Shown in pieces: positions 24,620 through 35,489 of a stretch of 64,000 nucleotides of DNA; the first letter of the stretch is position 1, and each line of letters begins with the position of its first letter. Source of the stretch: Vitreoscilla sp. (GTDB taxonomy: Bacteria; Pseudomonadota; Gammaproteobacteria; Burkholderiales; Burkholderiaceae_C). The position numbers and the translations under genes were made by a program. The notes beneath the pieces were generated by a model. That model worked only from the letters and a program-made list of their open reading frames with translations. It did no database searches and had not been told where the DNA came from. Location of the stretch: NCBI GenBank assembly GCA_018780145.1, contig JADMKA010000073.1, positions 31,242-95,241 on the forward strand, given 5' to 3'.

Positions 24620-25507
24620 ATGACCACCACCCTCACCTCCGCGCTGAAGCAACCGCGCCGTGTCGAACGGCTGGTGGCCGGCAAGCCGACCAGCGACGGC
24701 GCCGGCGTCAAGCTGACCCGGGTGCTGACGCACGACCTGCAGCAGCGGCTCGACCCGTTCCTGATGCTCGACGCGTTCGGCTCCGACGACGCCAACGACT
24801 ACATCGCCGGCTTCCCGGACCACCCGCACCGCGGCTTCGAGACGGTGACCTACATGATCGCCGGCCGCATGCGCCACCGCGATTCGGCCGGCCACGAGGG
24901 CCTGCTGCAGAACGGCGGTGTGCAGTGGATGACCGCCGGCCGCGGCATCATCCACAGCGAGTTGCCCGAGCAGGAAGAGGGCCGCATGGAAGGCTTCCAG
25001 CTCTGGCTGAACCTGCCGGCCAAGGACAAGATGGTGCCGGCCTGGTACCGCGACATCCCGACGGAAGAGATCCCCGAGTGGCGGGCCCCCGGTGTGACCG
25101 TGCGCGTGATCGCGGGCATGGCCGGCACCGCCGGTGCGGGCGAGCAGCAGGTCGCCGGCGCGATGCAGCGCGACCACACCGAGCCCCTGTACCTGGACAT
25201 GCACCTGGACGCCGGCGCGTCGTTCGAGCAGGCGCTGCCGCCGGGCCACAACGCGTTCGTGTACGTGTACCGCGGTTCGTTGTCGGTCGGCGACATGCCG
25301 GTGCCGGTGCAGCGCATGGCGATCCTGGCGCCCGACGCCCAGTCCGACGGCGTGCGGGTGCAGGCGGGCGACCAGCCGGTGCGCGCCTTGTTGATCGCGG
25401 GCAAGCCGCTGCGTGAGCCGATTGCGCAGTACGGCCCCTTCGTGATGAACTCGCAGGCGCAGATCTTCCAGGCGGTGGAGGACTTCCGGGCCGGGCGGCT
25501 CGGCTGA
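24620..25507 (+). CDS. Pirin family protein
   Basis: A 295-residue bicupin. The N-terminal cupin carries the metal motif PDHPHRGFETVTYMIAGRMRHRDS (His, His and later His/Glu in IIHSELPEQ), and the C-terminal cupin has HNAFVYVYRG. Bacterial pirins act as quercetin-2,3-dioxygenases or redox-sensitive regulators. The ribosome-binding site AGGAG (24609-24613) lies just beyond the right end of the MITE-like element, so the element has replaced or pushed away any native upstream promoter. Confidence 0.92.
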   Translation: MTTTLTSALKQPRRVERLVAGKPTSDGAGVKLTRVLTHDLQQRLDPFLMLDAFGSDDANDYIAGFPDHPHRGFETVTYMIAGRMRHRDSAGHEGLLQNGGVQWMTAGRGIIHSELPEQEEGRMEGFQLWLNLPAKDKMVPAWYRDIPTEEIPEWRAPGVTVRVIAGMAGTAGAGEQQVAGAMQRDHTEPLYLDMHLDAGASFEQALPPGHNAFVYVYRGSLSVGDMPVPVQRMAILAPDAQSDGVRVQAGDQPVRALLIAGKPLREPIAQYGPFVMNSQAQIFQAVEDFRAGRLG

Positions 25508-25518
25508 GGCCGCTCGAT

Positions 25519-25541
25519 GGGGGCTGCACCAAGGAGCCCCC
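25519..25541 (+). promoter_or_regulatory. Hairpin enclosing the ribosome-binding site of the crystallin-fold gene
   Basis: GGGGGCT (25519-25525) pairs with AGCCCCC (25535-25541). The ribosome-binding site AAGGAG (25531-25536) lies in the loop and first stem bases, so the stem may limit translation of the gene at 25544, or serve as a weak terminator for the pirin gene. Confidence 0.4.
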
Positions 25542-25543
25542 TG

Positions 25544-26479
25544 ATGACGAGACGCCCCGCCCCTCTTGCCGTTGCCTTGATTTGCGCTGTCGCGGCCAGC
25601 GCGTCAGCGGCGCCGGTCGAGCTTTACGAGCAACCCCAGTTCAAGGGCATGGCCCTGGGCCTGGATCGGGCCAACGCCAACCTGGCCGACTACGGTTTCG
25701 ACAACAAGGCCTTGTCGGTGGTGGTGCGCAGCGGCACCTGGGAGCTCTGCACCGAACCAGAGTTCCGCGGCAGCTGCCTCACGCTGGCGGCCGGCCAGCA
25801 CGCCACCTTGCCGCCGGCCCTGCAGCGCGCATTGAGCTCGGTTCGGCCCAAGGACAGCAGCCTGCCTGGCACCCCCCTGCCCGGCACCCCGGGCACTGTG
25901 CCCGATGCCGCGGTGGTGCTCTACGACGATGGCGATTTCAGCGGCAAGTCGCTGGCCGTCAACGGCCCGATCCCGTCGCTGGGCAAGCTGGGCATGGGAG
26001 ACCGCATCTCGTCGGTGGATGTGCGGCGCGGCCGCTGGCAACTCTGCGAGGACTCGGGCTACACCGGCACCTGCATCGTGCTGGAGCCGGGGCGCCAGCA
26101 CCTGACCGGCGGCATGCACGACGAGGCCTCGTCGATCCGCCCGGTGTTCGGCAGCAACAACCAGGCCTTGCCGGCCACCGGCGGCGTCACCCTGTACGAG
26201 AACAGCGATTTCAGCGGCCGCAGCCTGCTGGTCACTGCCCCCACCGAGTTCCTGGGCCGCCTGGGCTTCAACGACACCGCGTCGGCGGTCGAGGTGCACG
26301 ACGGCCTGTGGGACCTGTGCACCGACTCGGTCTTCAAGGGCCGCTGCATCACGCTCGGCCCGGGCCGCCACGTGCTGAGTGGCGGCACGCACGACCGGGC
26401 CTCATCGGTTCGGCCGCGCGTGGCGGACAACTCGCCCGCCTGGCGTGGCGGCGACCCCGATCGCCGCGCCTACCAGTGA
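25544..26479 (+). CDS. Exported protein with three beta/gamma-crystallin repeats
   Basis: A 311-residue protein with a signal peptide (PLAVALICAVAASASAAPV). Three crystallin-type domains follow, at about 26-105, 130-205 and 215-297, each with a Greek-key pattern: VELYEQPQFKG/VVLYDDGDFSGKSL/VTLYENSDFSGRSL starts, a W-x-L-C turn (TWELCTE, RWQLCED, LWDLCTD), and an ASSIRP/ASSVRP end. Such modules often bind calcium, though the canonical N/D-x-S-S motif is only approximate here (DRISSV, ALSSVR). The protein is secreted or periplasmic, possibly protective. It is convergent with the DUF4397 lipoprotein gene. Confidence 0.88.
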   Translation: MTRRPAPLAVALICAVAASASAAPVELYEQPQFKGMALGLDRANANLADYGFDNKALSVVVRSGTWELCTEPEFRGSCLTLAAGQHATLPPALQRALSSVRPKDSSLPGTPLPGTPGTVPDAAVVLYDDGDFSGKSLAVNGPIPSLGKLGMGDRISSVDVRRGRWQLCEDSGYTGTCIVLEPGRQHLTGGMHDEASSIRPVFGSNNQALPATGGVTLYENSDFSGRSLLVTAPTEFLGRLGFNDTASAVEVHDGLWDLCTDSVFKGRCITLGPGRHVLSGGTHDRASSVRPRVADNSPAWRGGDPDRRAYQ

Positions 26480-26491
26480 GCCAAGTCCCGG

Positions 26492-27778
26492 TCAGCGGGC
26501 GTTGCTGATCACGCCGGTCGGGCCGTCGTCCGAGTCGAAGATGAACACGGTGTAGACGCCATTGGCCGCGAAGGTGACATCGGTGTTGCTGTAGAAGTTG
26601 CCGGTCCCCGGGGCCGAGACATCGATCTGGATGCCGGTGCCGGAGGTCAGGACGGTGAAGTCCGACGCCGCACCGAACGCCAGCCCGGTGCTGACCGTGG
26701 TGTAGGCCACTGCCATCGACAGCGACTTGTCGGCCAGCGACGGCGCCGCGTGCACCAGGCGCAGCTTGTAGCGCGAGGCCACCGTGGGCAGGCGGTTGTC
26801 GTCGGCGATCACGCTGGCCGTGGCGGTGGCCGGGCTGCTGCCGGTGACCAGCACGGTCACATCCGCGCCGGCGGCCAGCGTGACGGACTGGTCGGCCAAG
26901 CTGGTGCCGTCCACCGAAGTCTGCAGTGTCAGCGTGCCGGCCGGAACCAGCGTGTACAGGCCGATGCTGGGCGACTGGGCGGCCGCAGCCAACTCGGTGC
27001 TGCCCAGCATGGCAGTGACCTGCCCGCCGTTGGCCACGGCCGGCACCACGCGGGCGCGGGCGTAGGTGTTCAGGTAGGGCGTCACCGCGCCGTCCTGCAC
27101 GATGCCGATCGCGTTGATGAGGACCCCGCCGCTGCCTGTCGTGGTCACCAGGTTCAGGACCTCGGTGCTGGACAGCGTCACGCCGGAGACGTCCAGGCGC
27201 ACATCGCTGGTGTCTCCGGCCGCCGTGATGCGCAGGCGGTAGGTGCCCGCATCGACGGCGACATAGCCGCTGCCCGAGCTGCTCGACTCCGCCACGCTGG
27301 CGTGAACCGGTTCGGAGGATTCCAGCGACTCGTCTTCCCCGGTCAGGTAGATGTCCAGGGTGCCGGCGCCGATGGCGGCGTTGTAGATGCCGACCTTGGT
27401 CTCGCCGCTGTCGGCCGCATCTTCGTCGTCCGCGAAGTTGACCGACTTCAGCGCGCCCTCCACGCCAAAGGCGACGATCGTGTACTTGCTGCTGGCGGCC
27501 AGGTTGTCGGATTTGGTCAGCAGCGTGGTGGTGGAGTCGGCCGCCGTGAAGACCTTGTCGACATCGCCCGCGGTGACGTTGGTGTAGCCACTGGCGGCGC
27601 CGAAGTCGATGCCGCTGATCTCCAGGGTGTCGTCGACGTACAGGTCGAGCGATGCGTAGCCGGCGCTGGCATTGACCAGGCGCACGCTGGCGTCGTTGCC
27701 GTCGCTGCCGCCGCCGCAGGCGGAGAGCAAGGCCAGGGGCAGGGCGGCCAGCAGGCCGAGCAGGTGTCGTTTGTTCAT
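26492..27778 (-). CDS. DUF4397-domain lipoprotein
   Basis: A 428-residue lipoprotein. The signal ends in the lipobox LLSAC at about residue 19-23 followed by GGGSDGND. The mature part holds two DUF4397-type beta-sandwich domains, recognisable from ASVRLVNASAGYASLDLYVDD and YKLRLVHAAPSLADKSL, with repeated YT.....G and T...G turns. This domain is common in secreted and cell-surface proteins with no known enzymatic activity. The start is set at MNKRH, which gives a normal lipoprotein leader. The gene is convergent with the crystallin-repeat gene, 12 nt away. Confidence 0.85.
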   Translation of the reverse strand: MNKRHLLGLLAALPLALLSACGGGSDGNDASVRLVNASAGYASLDLYVDDTLEISGIDFGAASGYTNVTAGDVDKVFTAADSTTTLLTKSDNLAASSKYTIVAFGVEGALKSVNFADDEDAADSGETKVGIYNAAIGAGTLDIYLTGEDESLESSEPVHASVAESSSSGSGYVAVDAGTYRLRITAAGDTSDVRLDVSGVTLSSTEVLNLVTTTGSGGVLINAIGIVQDGAVTPYLNTYARARVVPAVANGGQVTAMLGSTELAAAAQSPSIGLYTLVPAGTLTLQTSVDGTSLADQSVTLAAGADVTVLVTGSSPATATASVIADDNRLPTVASRYKLRLVHAAPSLADKSLSMAVAYTTVSTGLAFGAASDFTVLTSGTGIQIDVSAPGTGNFYSNTDVTFAANGVYTVFIFDSDDGPTGVISNAR

Positions 27779-27889
27779 GGTCGCTGAGTCTTCCGGATGG
27801 TTCGGTGCGGCCGATGGTCGGCACGGCATGTTGCCCGAATGTGTAGGCAGGTTGCCGGGCGTGAAGGCCGCCGAGGCCGACTAGCATAG

Positions 27890-29962
<2,073 letters not shown>

Positions 29963-30051
29963 CCCCGGCGCCGTGCCGGAAGTCACGCCGGGGCCCGCCG
30001 CATGCGGCCCTGGCGCTCACGCGCTGCGCGCCGCGGACGATGCACGGCGGC

Positions 30052-30855
30052 ATGATGAACCTGAACGCCCTGTCTTCTTGGCGCCCGCTGGACAGCGCCA
30101 CCGCGCGCTGGAACACGTCGCTGGAACGCATCGGCACGCTGCGGCGCATCAACAGCGCCGCGGACGACGCTGCCGGCTCGGCCATCTCCGAGCGCTTCGC
30201 CGCCGAGTTGCGCGGCCTGCAAGCGGCCCAGCGGGGCGCGCAGGACGGCATGTCGATGGCCGAGGTGGCCGACGGCGCGTTGGGCTCGGTGTCACAGAAC
30301 CTGCAGCGCATGCGCGAGCTGGCGGTGCAGTCGCGCAACGGCACCAACAGCGATGCCGACCGGGCCAGCCTGGACAAGGAATACCAGCAGCTCAGCCAGG
30401 AAGTCAACCGGGTGGTCGGCGGCACCAGCTTCAACGGCCGGCACCTGCTGGGCCAGGACGCCGGGGCGCGCCAGATCTCCACCGGTGCCGGCTCCGACGA
30501 CACCCTCACGCTGACCACCCCGGATCTGCGCAGCGACCCCGATCTCTCGGCCGCGACCGGGGGCAGCGTCGGCACCGCCGCAGGCAGCAAGAGCAGCATC
30601 GAGGCGATCGACAAGGCGCTGGAGTCGATCGGCTCGCACCGCGCCACGTTGGGGGCCGGCCAGTCGCGCCTACAGGCGGTGTCCGAGCAGATCGATCTGC
30701 AGTTCGAGAGCACCGCCCGCTCCTACGGCCGGCAGGTGGACGCCGACCCGGCGCGCGAGTTTGCCAACCTGCGCATGGCGCAGGTGCAGCACTACGCCGC
30801 CACGCAAATGCTCAAGATGGGCGCCAACAGCCCGCTGTTGTCGCTGCTGGGCTAA
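30052..30855 (+). CDS. Orphan flagellin-like protein
   Basis: A 267-residue protein with the conserved flagellin ends and almost no variable centre. The N-terminal D0/D1 coiled region covers about 15-140 (RINSAADDAAGSAISERFAAELRGL, GMSMAEVADGALGSVSQNLQRMRELAVQSRNGTNS, VNRVVGGTSFNGRHLL) and the C-terminal helix 185-260 (AIDKALESIGSHRATLGAGQSRLQ). The final motif QMLKMGANSPLLSLLG replaces the usual QANQ...LL end. No other flagellar gene lies in the window. In-frame ATGs at 30040, 30052 and 30055 leave the start uncertain. It could be an alternative filament subunit or a secreted relic. Confidence 0.85.
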   Translation: MMNLNALSSWRPLDSATARWNTSLERIGTLRRINSAADDAAGSAISERFAAELRGLQAAQRGAQDGMSMAEVADGALGSVSQNLQRMRELAVQSRNGTNSDADRASLDKEYQQLSQEVNRVVGGTSFNGRHLLGQDAGARQISTGAGSDDTLTLTTPDLRSDPDLSAATGGSVGTAAGSKSSIEAIDKALESIGSHRATLGAGQSRLQAVSEQIDLQFESTARSYGRQVDADPAREFANLRMAQVQHYAATQMLKMGANSPLLSLLG

Positions 30856-30894
30856 GGAACGCCGCCGCGCCGGATGCTGCCTTAGCATCCGCGC

Positions 30895-32853
30895 ATGAAC
30901 CCCCAGCTCGGCTCCAACATCCCGCCTTGCGAGCGGCGGCCCGTGGCCTGGTACGCCCCTGGCGTGCTGTGGCAGGCGGGGCGCGAGCTCGTGCAGTCGG
31001 CCGACTTCCAGCGCAACCTGGACCGGCGCGAAACCTTCTCGCCGGTGCTCACCCCGGTCGATCTGTCGGCCCGGCCGGCCTCCGAGGCCGACCCGTTCTG
31101 GTTCGACTTCCTGTCGGACACCGGTGACGGTGGCGACGCCAGCTTCACAGTCGCCCAGGCCCTGCTCGCACCGACGCTGATGCTGGACACCGCCGCCGGC
31201 GCCGCGGTGACGCTGCCCGAAGGCGAGTTGCTGGTGCTGGGCGGCGACCTGGCCTACCCCGGCGCCAGCGCGCTCGAGTACCAGTACCGCTTCATCGAGA
31301 TGCTCAGCGGTGCGCAGGATCCGGCCAGCCGCTTCGTGCAGCCGGGCGGCGGCCACGGCCGGGTCTTCGCGCCGCGCAAGTACATCGTCGCCATCCCGCA
31401 GAACCACGACTGGTTCGATTCGGCCTCGACCTTCTGCCGCTACTTCGTCAACTACGACCAGGGGGCGGTGATCGGCGCCCGCACGCCGCAGCGGCAGACC
31501 TATTTCGCCACCCGCCTGCCACGGGGCTTCTGGATCCTGGGCCTGGACTTTGCGCTGGTGGGCGACCTGGACCGGCAGCAGTACGAGGCCTTCACGGCGC
31601 TGCTCGCACCCGGCACCGAGCGCGGCATCCAGCCGGGCGACGACGTGCTGCTGGTCTACCCGGAGCCGTACTGGACGCGCCCGCTGGGCGATGGCGCCGC
31701 CGCAGGCTACCCGCGCCGCTACCAGCGGCTGGAAGCACTCATCGAGGCCCATGGTGCGCGCATCCGCCTGCGCCTGGCCGGTGACCTGCATCTCTACAGC
31801 CGCGAGACGCTGGCGGCCGACCCGCTCACCGGCCGCAGCAGCGATCTGGTCATCTGCGGCTCCGGCGGCGCCTTCCTGCACCCGACGCACAGCATCGACA
31901 TCCAGGCCCCGAAGGTGGTGGACCGCCGTCCCGAGATGCAGGCCGCCAGCGACGACCTCGGCCGGCGGGTGCGCGTGGGCGTGGCCTGCGACGGCGACGC
32001 CGCCGCGGCCGAAGCCGGGTTCGACCGCACCCGCCGCGCCGGCTACGACCACGCCGCCGACTTCCCGCCACCGCGGCGCACCCGGCTGCTGGCGCTGGCC
32101 AACCTGTGGGCGCTGCTGACGGTGCGCTTCTCGCGTCCGCCTTGGGCGCTGGGCTTGGGCCCCACGCTGGCTGAGCTCTGGAACTCCAACCTCGGCTTCG
32201 CGCTGTGCCTGGGTGTGCTGTATGGCTTCAATGCCTATGTGAACTCGGGCGTGTTCTCGGCCAGCTACTGGCTCGACGGCTTCGCACCGATGGCCGAGCT
32301 GCCCTTCGGCGAGGCGAGGTGGCTGTGGCTGAAGGCGATGGTGTTCAGCCCCTTCGCGGCCTTCGTCAACATCTTCATGCTGGCCGGCTGCGTGCGGACG
32401 GCCTGGGAGGGGCCGGCGCCCAAGCCGTTGCGCGTGCTGGGCGGGCTCGGGCACGGCATGGCCCATGCCTACCTGATCTTCGTGCTGTACTGGTGGGCCT
32501 GCCACCTGATCGTGCCGGCGTTCCCCGCCCTGGCCGGCTGGCCCGGGCCGCTGCGCGACACCCTGCTGGCCCTGGCCACCTGGATCGCCGTGGGGCTGGC
32601 CGGCGTCACCTTCGGCGGGCTGCTGTTCGGCGCTTACCTGGCGCTGGCCTGTGCCGGCTTCAAGCAACTGCCGAACAACGCCTTCGGCTCGCTGGCCTGC
32701 CCGCACCACAAGGGCTTCCTGCGGTTCAAGCTCACGCCCACCGGGCTGGAGGTTTTCATGCTCGGTATCGACGTGGTGCCACGCCGCCGCTCCACCCGCG
32801 AGCCACTGCCGCCGGGCTGGCGGGTGGTGGACCACTTCCGCATCGACAAATAG
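30895..32853 (+). CDS. Membrane protein with calcineurin-like phosphoesterase domain
   Basis: A 652-residue protein. The N-terminal half (about 65-360) has the metallophosphoesterase signatures in order: SDTGDGGD, LVLGGDLAYPG, PQNHDWFD (GNHD variant) and AGDLHLYSR (GH-x-H variant), followed by VICGSGGAFLHP. The C-terminal half (about 430-590) contains four or so membrane helices (GFALCLGVLYGFNAYV, AYLIFVLYWWACHLIV, TWIAVGLAGVTFGGLLFGAYLALA). The GNHD and GHxH motifs deviate but keep the metal-binding His/Asp. The substrate is unknown. The SRAP gene starts 9 nt downstream and is probably cotranscribed. Confidence 0.82.
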   Translation: MNPQLGSNIPPCERRPVAWYAPGVLWQAGRELVQSADFQRNLDRRETFSPVLTPVDLSARPASEADPFWFDFLSDTGDGGDASFTVAQALLAPTLMLDTAAGAAVTLPEGELLVLGGDLAYPGASALEYQYRFIEMLSGAQDPASRFVQPGGGHGRVFAPRKYIVAIPQNHDWFDSASTFCRYFVNYDQGAVIGARTPQRQTYFATRLPRGFWILGLDFALVGDLDRQQYEAFTALLAPGTERGIQPGDDVLLVYPEPYWTRPLGDGAAAGYPRRYQRLEALIEAHGARIRLRLAGDLHLYSRETLAADPLTGRSSDLVICGSGGAFLHPTHSIDIQAPKVVDRRPEMQAASDDLGRRVRVGVACDGDAAAAEAGFDRTRRAGYDHAADFPPPRRTRLLALANLWALLTVRFSRPPWALGLGPTLAELWNSNLGFALCLGVLYGFNAYVNSGVFSASYWLDGFAPMAELPFGEARWLWLKAMVFSPFAAFVNIFMLAGCVRTAWEGPAPKPLRVLGGLGHGMAHAYLIFVLYWWACHLIVPAFPALAGWPGPLRDTLLALATWIAVGLAGVTFGGLLFGAYLALACAGFKQLPNNAFGSLACPHHKGFLRFKLTPTGLEVFMLGIDVVPRRRSTREPLPPGWRVVDHFRIDK

Positions 32854-32862
32854 GCACCGGCC

Positions 32863-33591
32863 ATGTGCGGACGCTATGTGGTGGCCTACGACCCGGCAAC
32901 GCTGGTGCACGGCTTCAGCCTGACCCGGGTGGTGCCCTTCCCGAAGCGCTGGAACGTCGCCCCGACCACCGAGGTGCCGGTGGTCTACGAGAGCCGCGAG
33001 GGCGAGCGCATCGGCGAGCTGATGCGCTGGGGCCTGGTGCCGCATTGGGCCAAGGACACCGCGATCGGCGCCAAGCTGAACAACGCCCGCGTCGAGAGCG
33101 CGGCCGAGAAGCCCTCCTTCCGTCAGGCCCTGCGCAAACGCCGCTGCCTGATCCCGGCCAGCGGCTTCTACGAGTGGCAGCCGCGGCTGGACGACAAGGG
33201 CAAGGCCCTCAAGCAACCCTGGTACTTCTCGCCCGCCGGCGGTGAGCCCTTCTTCGCCCTGGCCGGCCTGTTCGAGGCCTGGCGCGCGCCCGGCGCAGCC
33301 GAGGATGCCCCCTGGCTGCTGACCTGCTGCATCCTGACCCGCGACGCCAACGCCACCATGGCGCCGGTGCACGACCGCATGCCGGTGATCGTCCCGCCCG
33401 AGCATTGGGGCGCCTGGCTGGCGCGTGGCCAGCAGGAGCCGGCGGCACTGCCTGCGCTGATGCCGGCGACGCCACCCGAGGCGATCCAGGCGTGGCCGGT
33501 GTCGCGCGCCGTCAGCCGCTCCACCAACGAAGGCGAGGCGCTGGCTCGGCCGGCCGAGCCCGAGGGCCGGCTGCCGCCTGGATCAGCGTGA
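32863..33591 (+). CDS. SRAP-domain DNA-protein crosslink protein (YedK/HMCES type)
   Basis: A 242-residue SOS-response-associated peptidase-fold protein that covalently traps abasic sites in single-stranded DNA. The catalytic Cys2 follows the initiator Met (MCGRYV). The other active-site elements are [34 protein letters not shown], the SGFYEW Glu and the His of VHDRMPVI. All known key residues are present, so activity is expected. Its 3' end overlaps the convergent glycerophosphodiesterase gene by 9 nt. Confidence 0.93.
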   Translation: MCGRYVVAYDPATLVHGFSLTRVVPFPKRWNVAPTTEVPVVYESREGERIGELMRWGLVPHWAKDTAIGAKLNNARVESAAEKPSFRQALRKRRCLIPASGFYEWQPRLDDKGKALKQPWYFSPAGGEPFFALAGLFEAWRAPGAAEDAPWLLTCCILTRDANATMAPVHDRMPVIVPPEHWGAWLARGQQEPAALPALMPATPPEAIQAWPVSRAVSRSTNEGEALARPAEPEGRLPPGSA

Positions 33592-34803
33592 GCAGCCCGT
33601 GCCTTTGACCAGGCAGCGGCGGTAGGTGACCGGCGCGGCCTTCAGCAGGTACATCGAGCGGCCGGCGTAGGCGGCGTCCGGGAAGTCGGCGAACACGCCG
33701 TCCACGCCGAGTTGGTAGAAGCGCTGGTACTCGTTGGTGGGCGTGCCCTGGTCCTCCAGCGGCAGGCGCGAGCCCTCGCTGCGGAAGGTGTAGGGGTGCA
33801 CCAACAGGCCCTGCGCATGCGCGTTGGCCACCACCGGCGACGCCGGCAAGACCGTGCGGTCGGCCTCGTTGACCAGGCCGTCGCCGTTGGCGTCGGCGCA
33901 GGCCCCGGCCACCACCACCTTGCAGGCAGTGGACTGCAGGTAGTACTTCCAGGGGCCGATGCCGTCGGCATAGCTGGCCACCTCGGCCAGGCCGGCCGGC
34001 GTCACCAGGTCGCTGAACAGGCCCGGGCGGCCGGCCACCACCCAGTCGTAGGGCTTGTCATAGGGTGCGGCAAAGCTCAGCGAACCGTCGGGGTTCAGGC
34101 CGTCGGCGTCCACCAGTTGCACCAGGCGGACCTTGGTCTTGGTGCGCAGCTCGCGCAGGTTGGCGGTTTCGAAGCTCTGGATGAACACCGGGGCGGCACG
34201 GTCGTTCCAGCCGGCCAGGGTGAGCTCGTCCAGCAGCCGGTCTTCCAGCGCCAGGCCCAGGCTCTTGTGGTACGTGGGGTGCTTGGTCTCCGGGTAGATG
34301 CCGATCGTGCGGCCCTGGGCCAGCGACTTCTGCTTGACCAGCGTGATCACCTCGCGCAGCGTCGGGATCTTGTAGCGGCCGTTGAAGCCCTGGTCGCGCA
34401 CGCCGACCGCCTGCACGGCACGCAGTTCGCGGATCTCGGCCAGCGTGAAGTCGCTCGCGAAGAAGCCGGTCTCAGGCACGCCGTCGACGATGGCCACGCG
34501 CTGGCGTGCCGCGAACTTCGGGATGTCCTTGACGTTGGTGGTGGCGATCAGGTTCGGCTCGTGGCGGGCGATCAGCACGCCGTCCTTCGTGGCCACCAGG
34601 TCGGGCTCGACGAAATCCGCCCCCATCTCGATGGCCAGCGCATAGCCTTCCAGCGTGTGCTCGGGCAGATGCCCGGCGGCGCCGCGGTGGCCGATGACCA
34701 ACGGTGCGCCGTTCAACTGCGGCAGCGCCGCGTCGGCAGCCGTCGCGCCGAGGGCCAGCAACGTGGCAAGGGCAACACCAGAAAGGGATGGGGAGGACGT
34801 CAT
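33583..34803 (-). CDS. Exported glycerophosphodiester phosphodiesterase
   Basis: A 406-residue periplasmic GDPD (GlpQ/UgpQ type) hydrolysing glycerophosphodiesters to sn-glycerol-3-phosphate. The signal peptide ends near TAADAA. The catalytic core shows [15 protein letters not shown] (HR...H), [15 protein letters not shown] (E-x-D) and IYPETKHP, as in GlpQ. An EF-hand-like loop [12 protein letters not shown] begins at residue 304, inside the C-terminal half, and probably binds calcium. A Pho box lies 68 bp upstream, so the gene should be induced by phosphate starvation. Confidence 0.92.
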   Translation of the reverse strand: MTSSPSLSGVALATLLALGATAADAALPQLNGAPLVIGHRGAAGHLPEHTLEGYALAIEMGADFVEPDLVATKDGVLIARHEPNLIATTNVKDIPKFAARQRVAIVDGVPETGFFASDFTLAEIRELRAVQAVGVRDQGFNGRYKIPTLREVITLVKQKSLAQGRTIGIYPETKHPTYHKSLGLALEDRLLDELTLAGWNDRAAPVFIQSFETANLRELRTKTKVRLVQLVDADGLNPDGSLSFAAPYDKPYDWVVAGRPGLFSDLVTPAGLAEVASYADGIGPWKYYLQSTACKVVVAGACADANGDGLVNEADRTVLPASPVVANAHAQGLLVHPYTFRSEGSRLPLEDQGTPTNEYQRFYQLGVDGVFADFPDAAYAGRSMYLLKAAPVTYRRCLVKGTGCSR

Positions 34804-34870
34804 GGCAGGCCTTCGGAGGGAGGAAAGCGCAGACCTTAGGCATGCCGTGTGACGACGCCTTGTCCGGCGC

Positions 34871-34888
34871 ATGACGGGCCCATGACGG
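34871..34888 (-). promoter_or_regulatory. Pho box (PhoB-binding site) upstream of the GDPD gene
   Basis: On the minus strand the sequence is CCGTCAT-GGGC-CCGTCAT: two 7-bp direct repeats separated by exactly 4 bp, the architecture of the CTGTCAT-N4-CTGTCAT PhoB box. It lies 68 bp before the start codon of a phosphorus-scavenging gene. Confidence 0.7.
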
Positions 34889-35003
34889 CAGATCAGAACT
34901 GACCGGCGCTCACCCCGCTGTTTCGGGTTTGCCCCTGGGGGCCACCCGGGTAGCCTTGCGGTCATGCTGTCCATGGGCCCGTCGGCCCCAACGGAGGCCC
35001 GCG

Positions 35004-35297
35004 ATGAAACCGACCTACATCCCCCGCACACCCCGCCCGGCACCACGCGCCGAACTGCCGCCGCTGACCTGGCCGGCACCGCTGGATGCGCTGCCGCCGC
35101 TGGGCATCAAGAAATCGCCGCCCAGCCGTGGCTGGGCCGACACCCAGCCCGCGCCGACCCGGCACGAGCTGGAGCTGTTCGACGTCGAGCGCGGCACCGC
35201 GTTCGAGGAATCGCTGAATGGCCTGCAGGTGCGCGAGCTGATCGGCAGCAAGTTGTTCGAACGCCTGTTCGGCCCCCGCGAGCCCGACAAGACCTGA
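35004..35297 (+). CDS. Small protein, 97 residues, unknown function
   Basis: The ATG follows a strong ribosome-binding site (ACGGAGG). The N-terminal half is proline-rich ([22 protein letters not shown]), and the C-terminal half is predicted helical ([36 protein letters not shown]). There is no signal peptide and no cysteine. I do not recognise a family; the helix could be a protein-protein contact. It lies 192 nt before the methyltransferase gene and may or may not be cotranscribed with it. Confidence 0.6.
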   Translation: MKPTYIPRTPRPAPRAELPPLTWPAPLDALPPLGIKKSPPSRGWADTQPAPTRHELELFDVERGTAFEESLNGLQVRELIGSKLFERLFGPREPDKT

Positions 35298-35489
35298 GCT
35301 TGCGGCCCGGCGCGGCTCCCGCGCCGCTGCCAGCCTGCGCGCCATGCCGCTGCGCCGAAGCCCGGCCGCGGGCAGGCGCGCCCCGCCCACCGCAAACGAA
35401 GTTGGATGCCGCCCGTGCCGCGGCGGATGTATCGTCGAACCCTGCGCCGGGTTGGACGCCCAACCCATTCCAACCTCAGGGAGCGGCGA

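Noticed and set aside
30040-30855. Flagellin as part of a flagellar operon
   Set aside because: Neighbours are a dienoyl-CoA reductase and a phosphoesterase; no chaperone, cap or regulator gene is present.
35004-35297. RiPP precursor peptide for the radical SAM enzyme
   Set aside because: 97 residues, no Cys or typical core at the C-terminus, its own strong ribosome-binding site and a 192-nt gap; nothing ties it to the enzyme.
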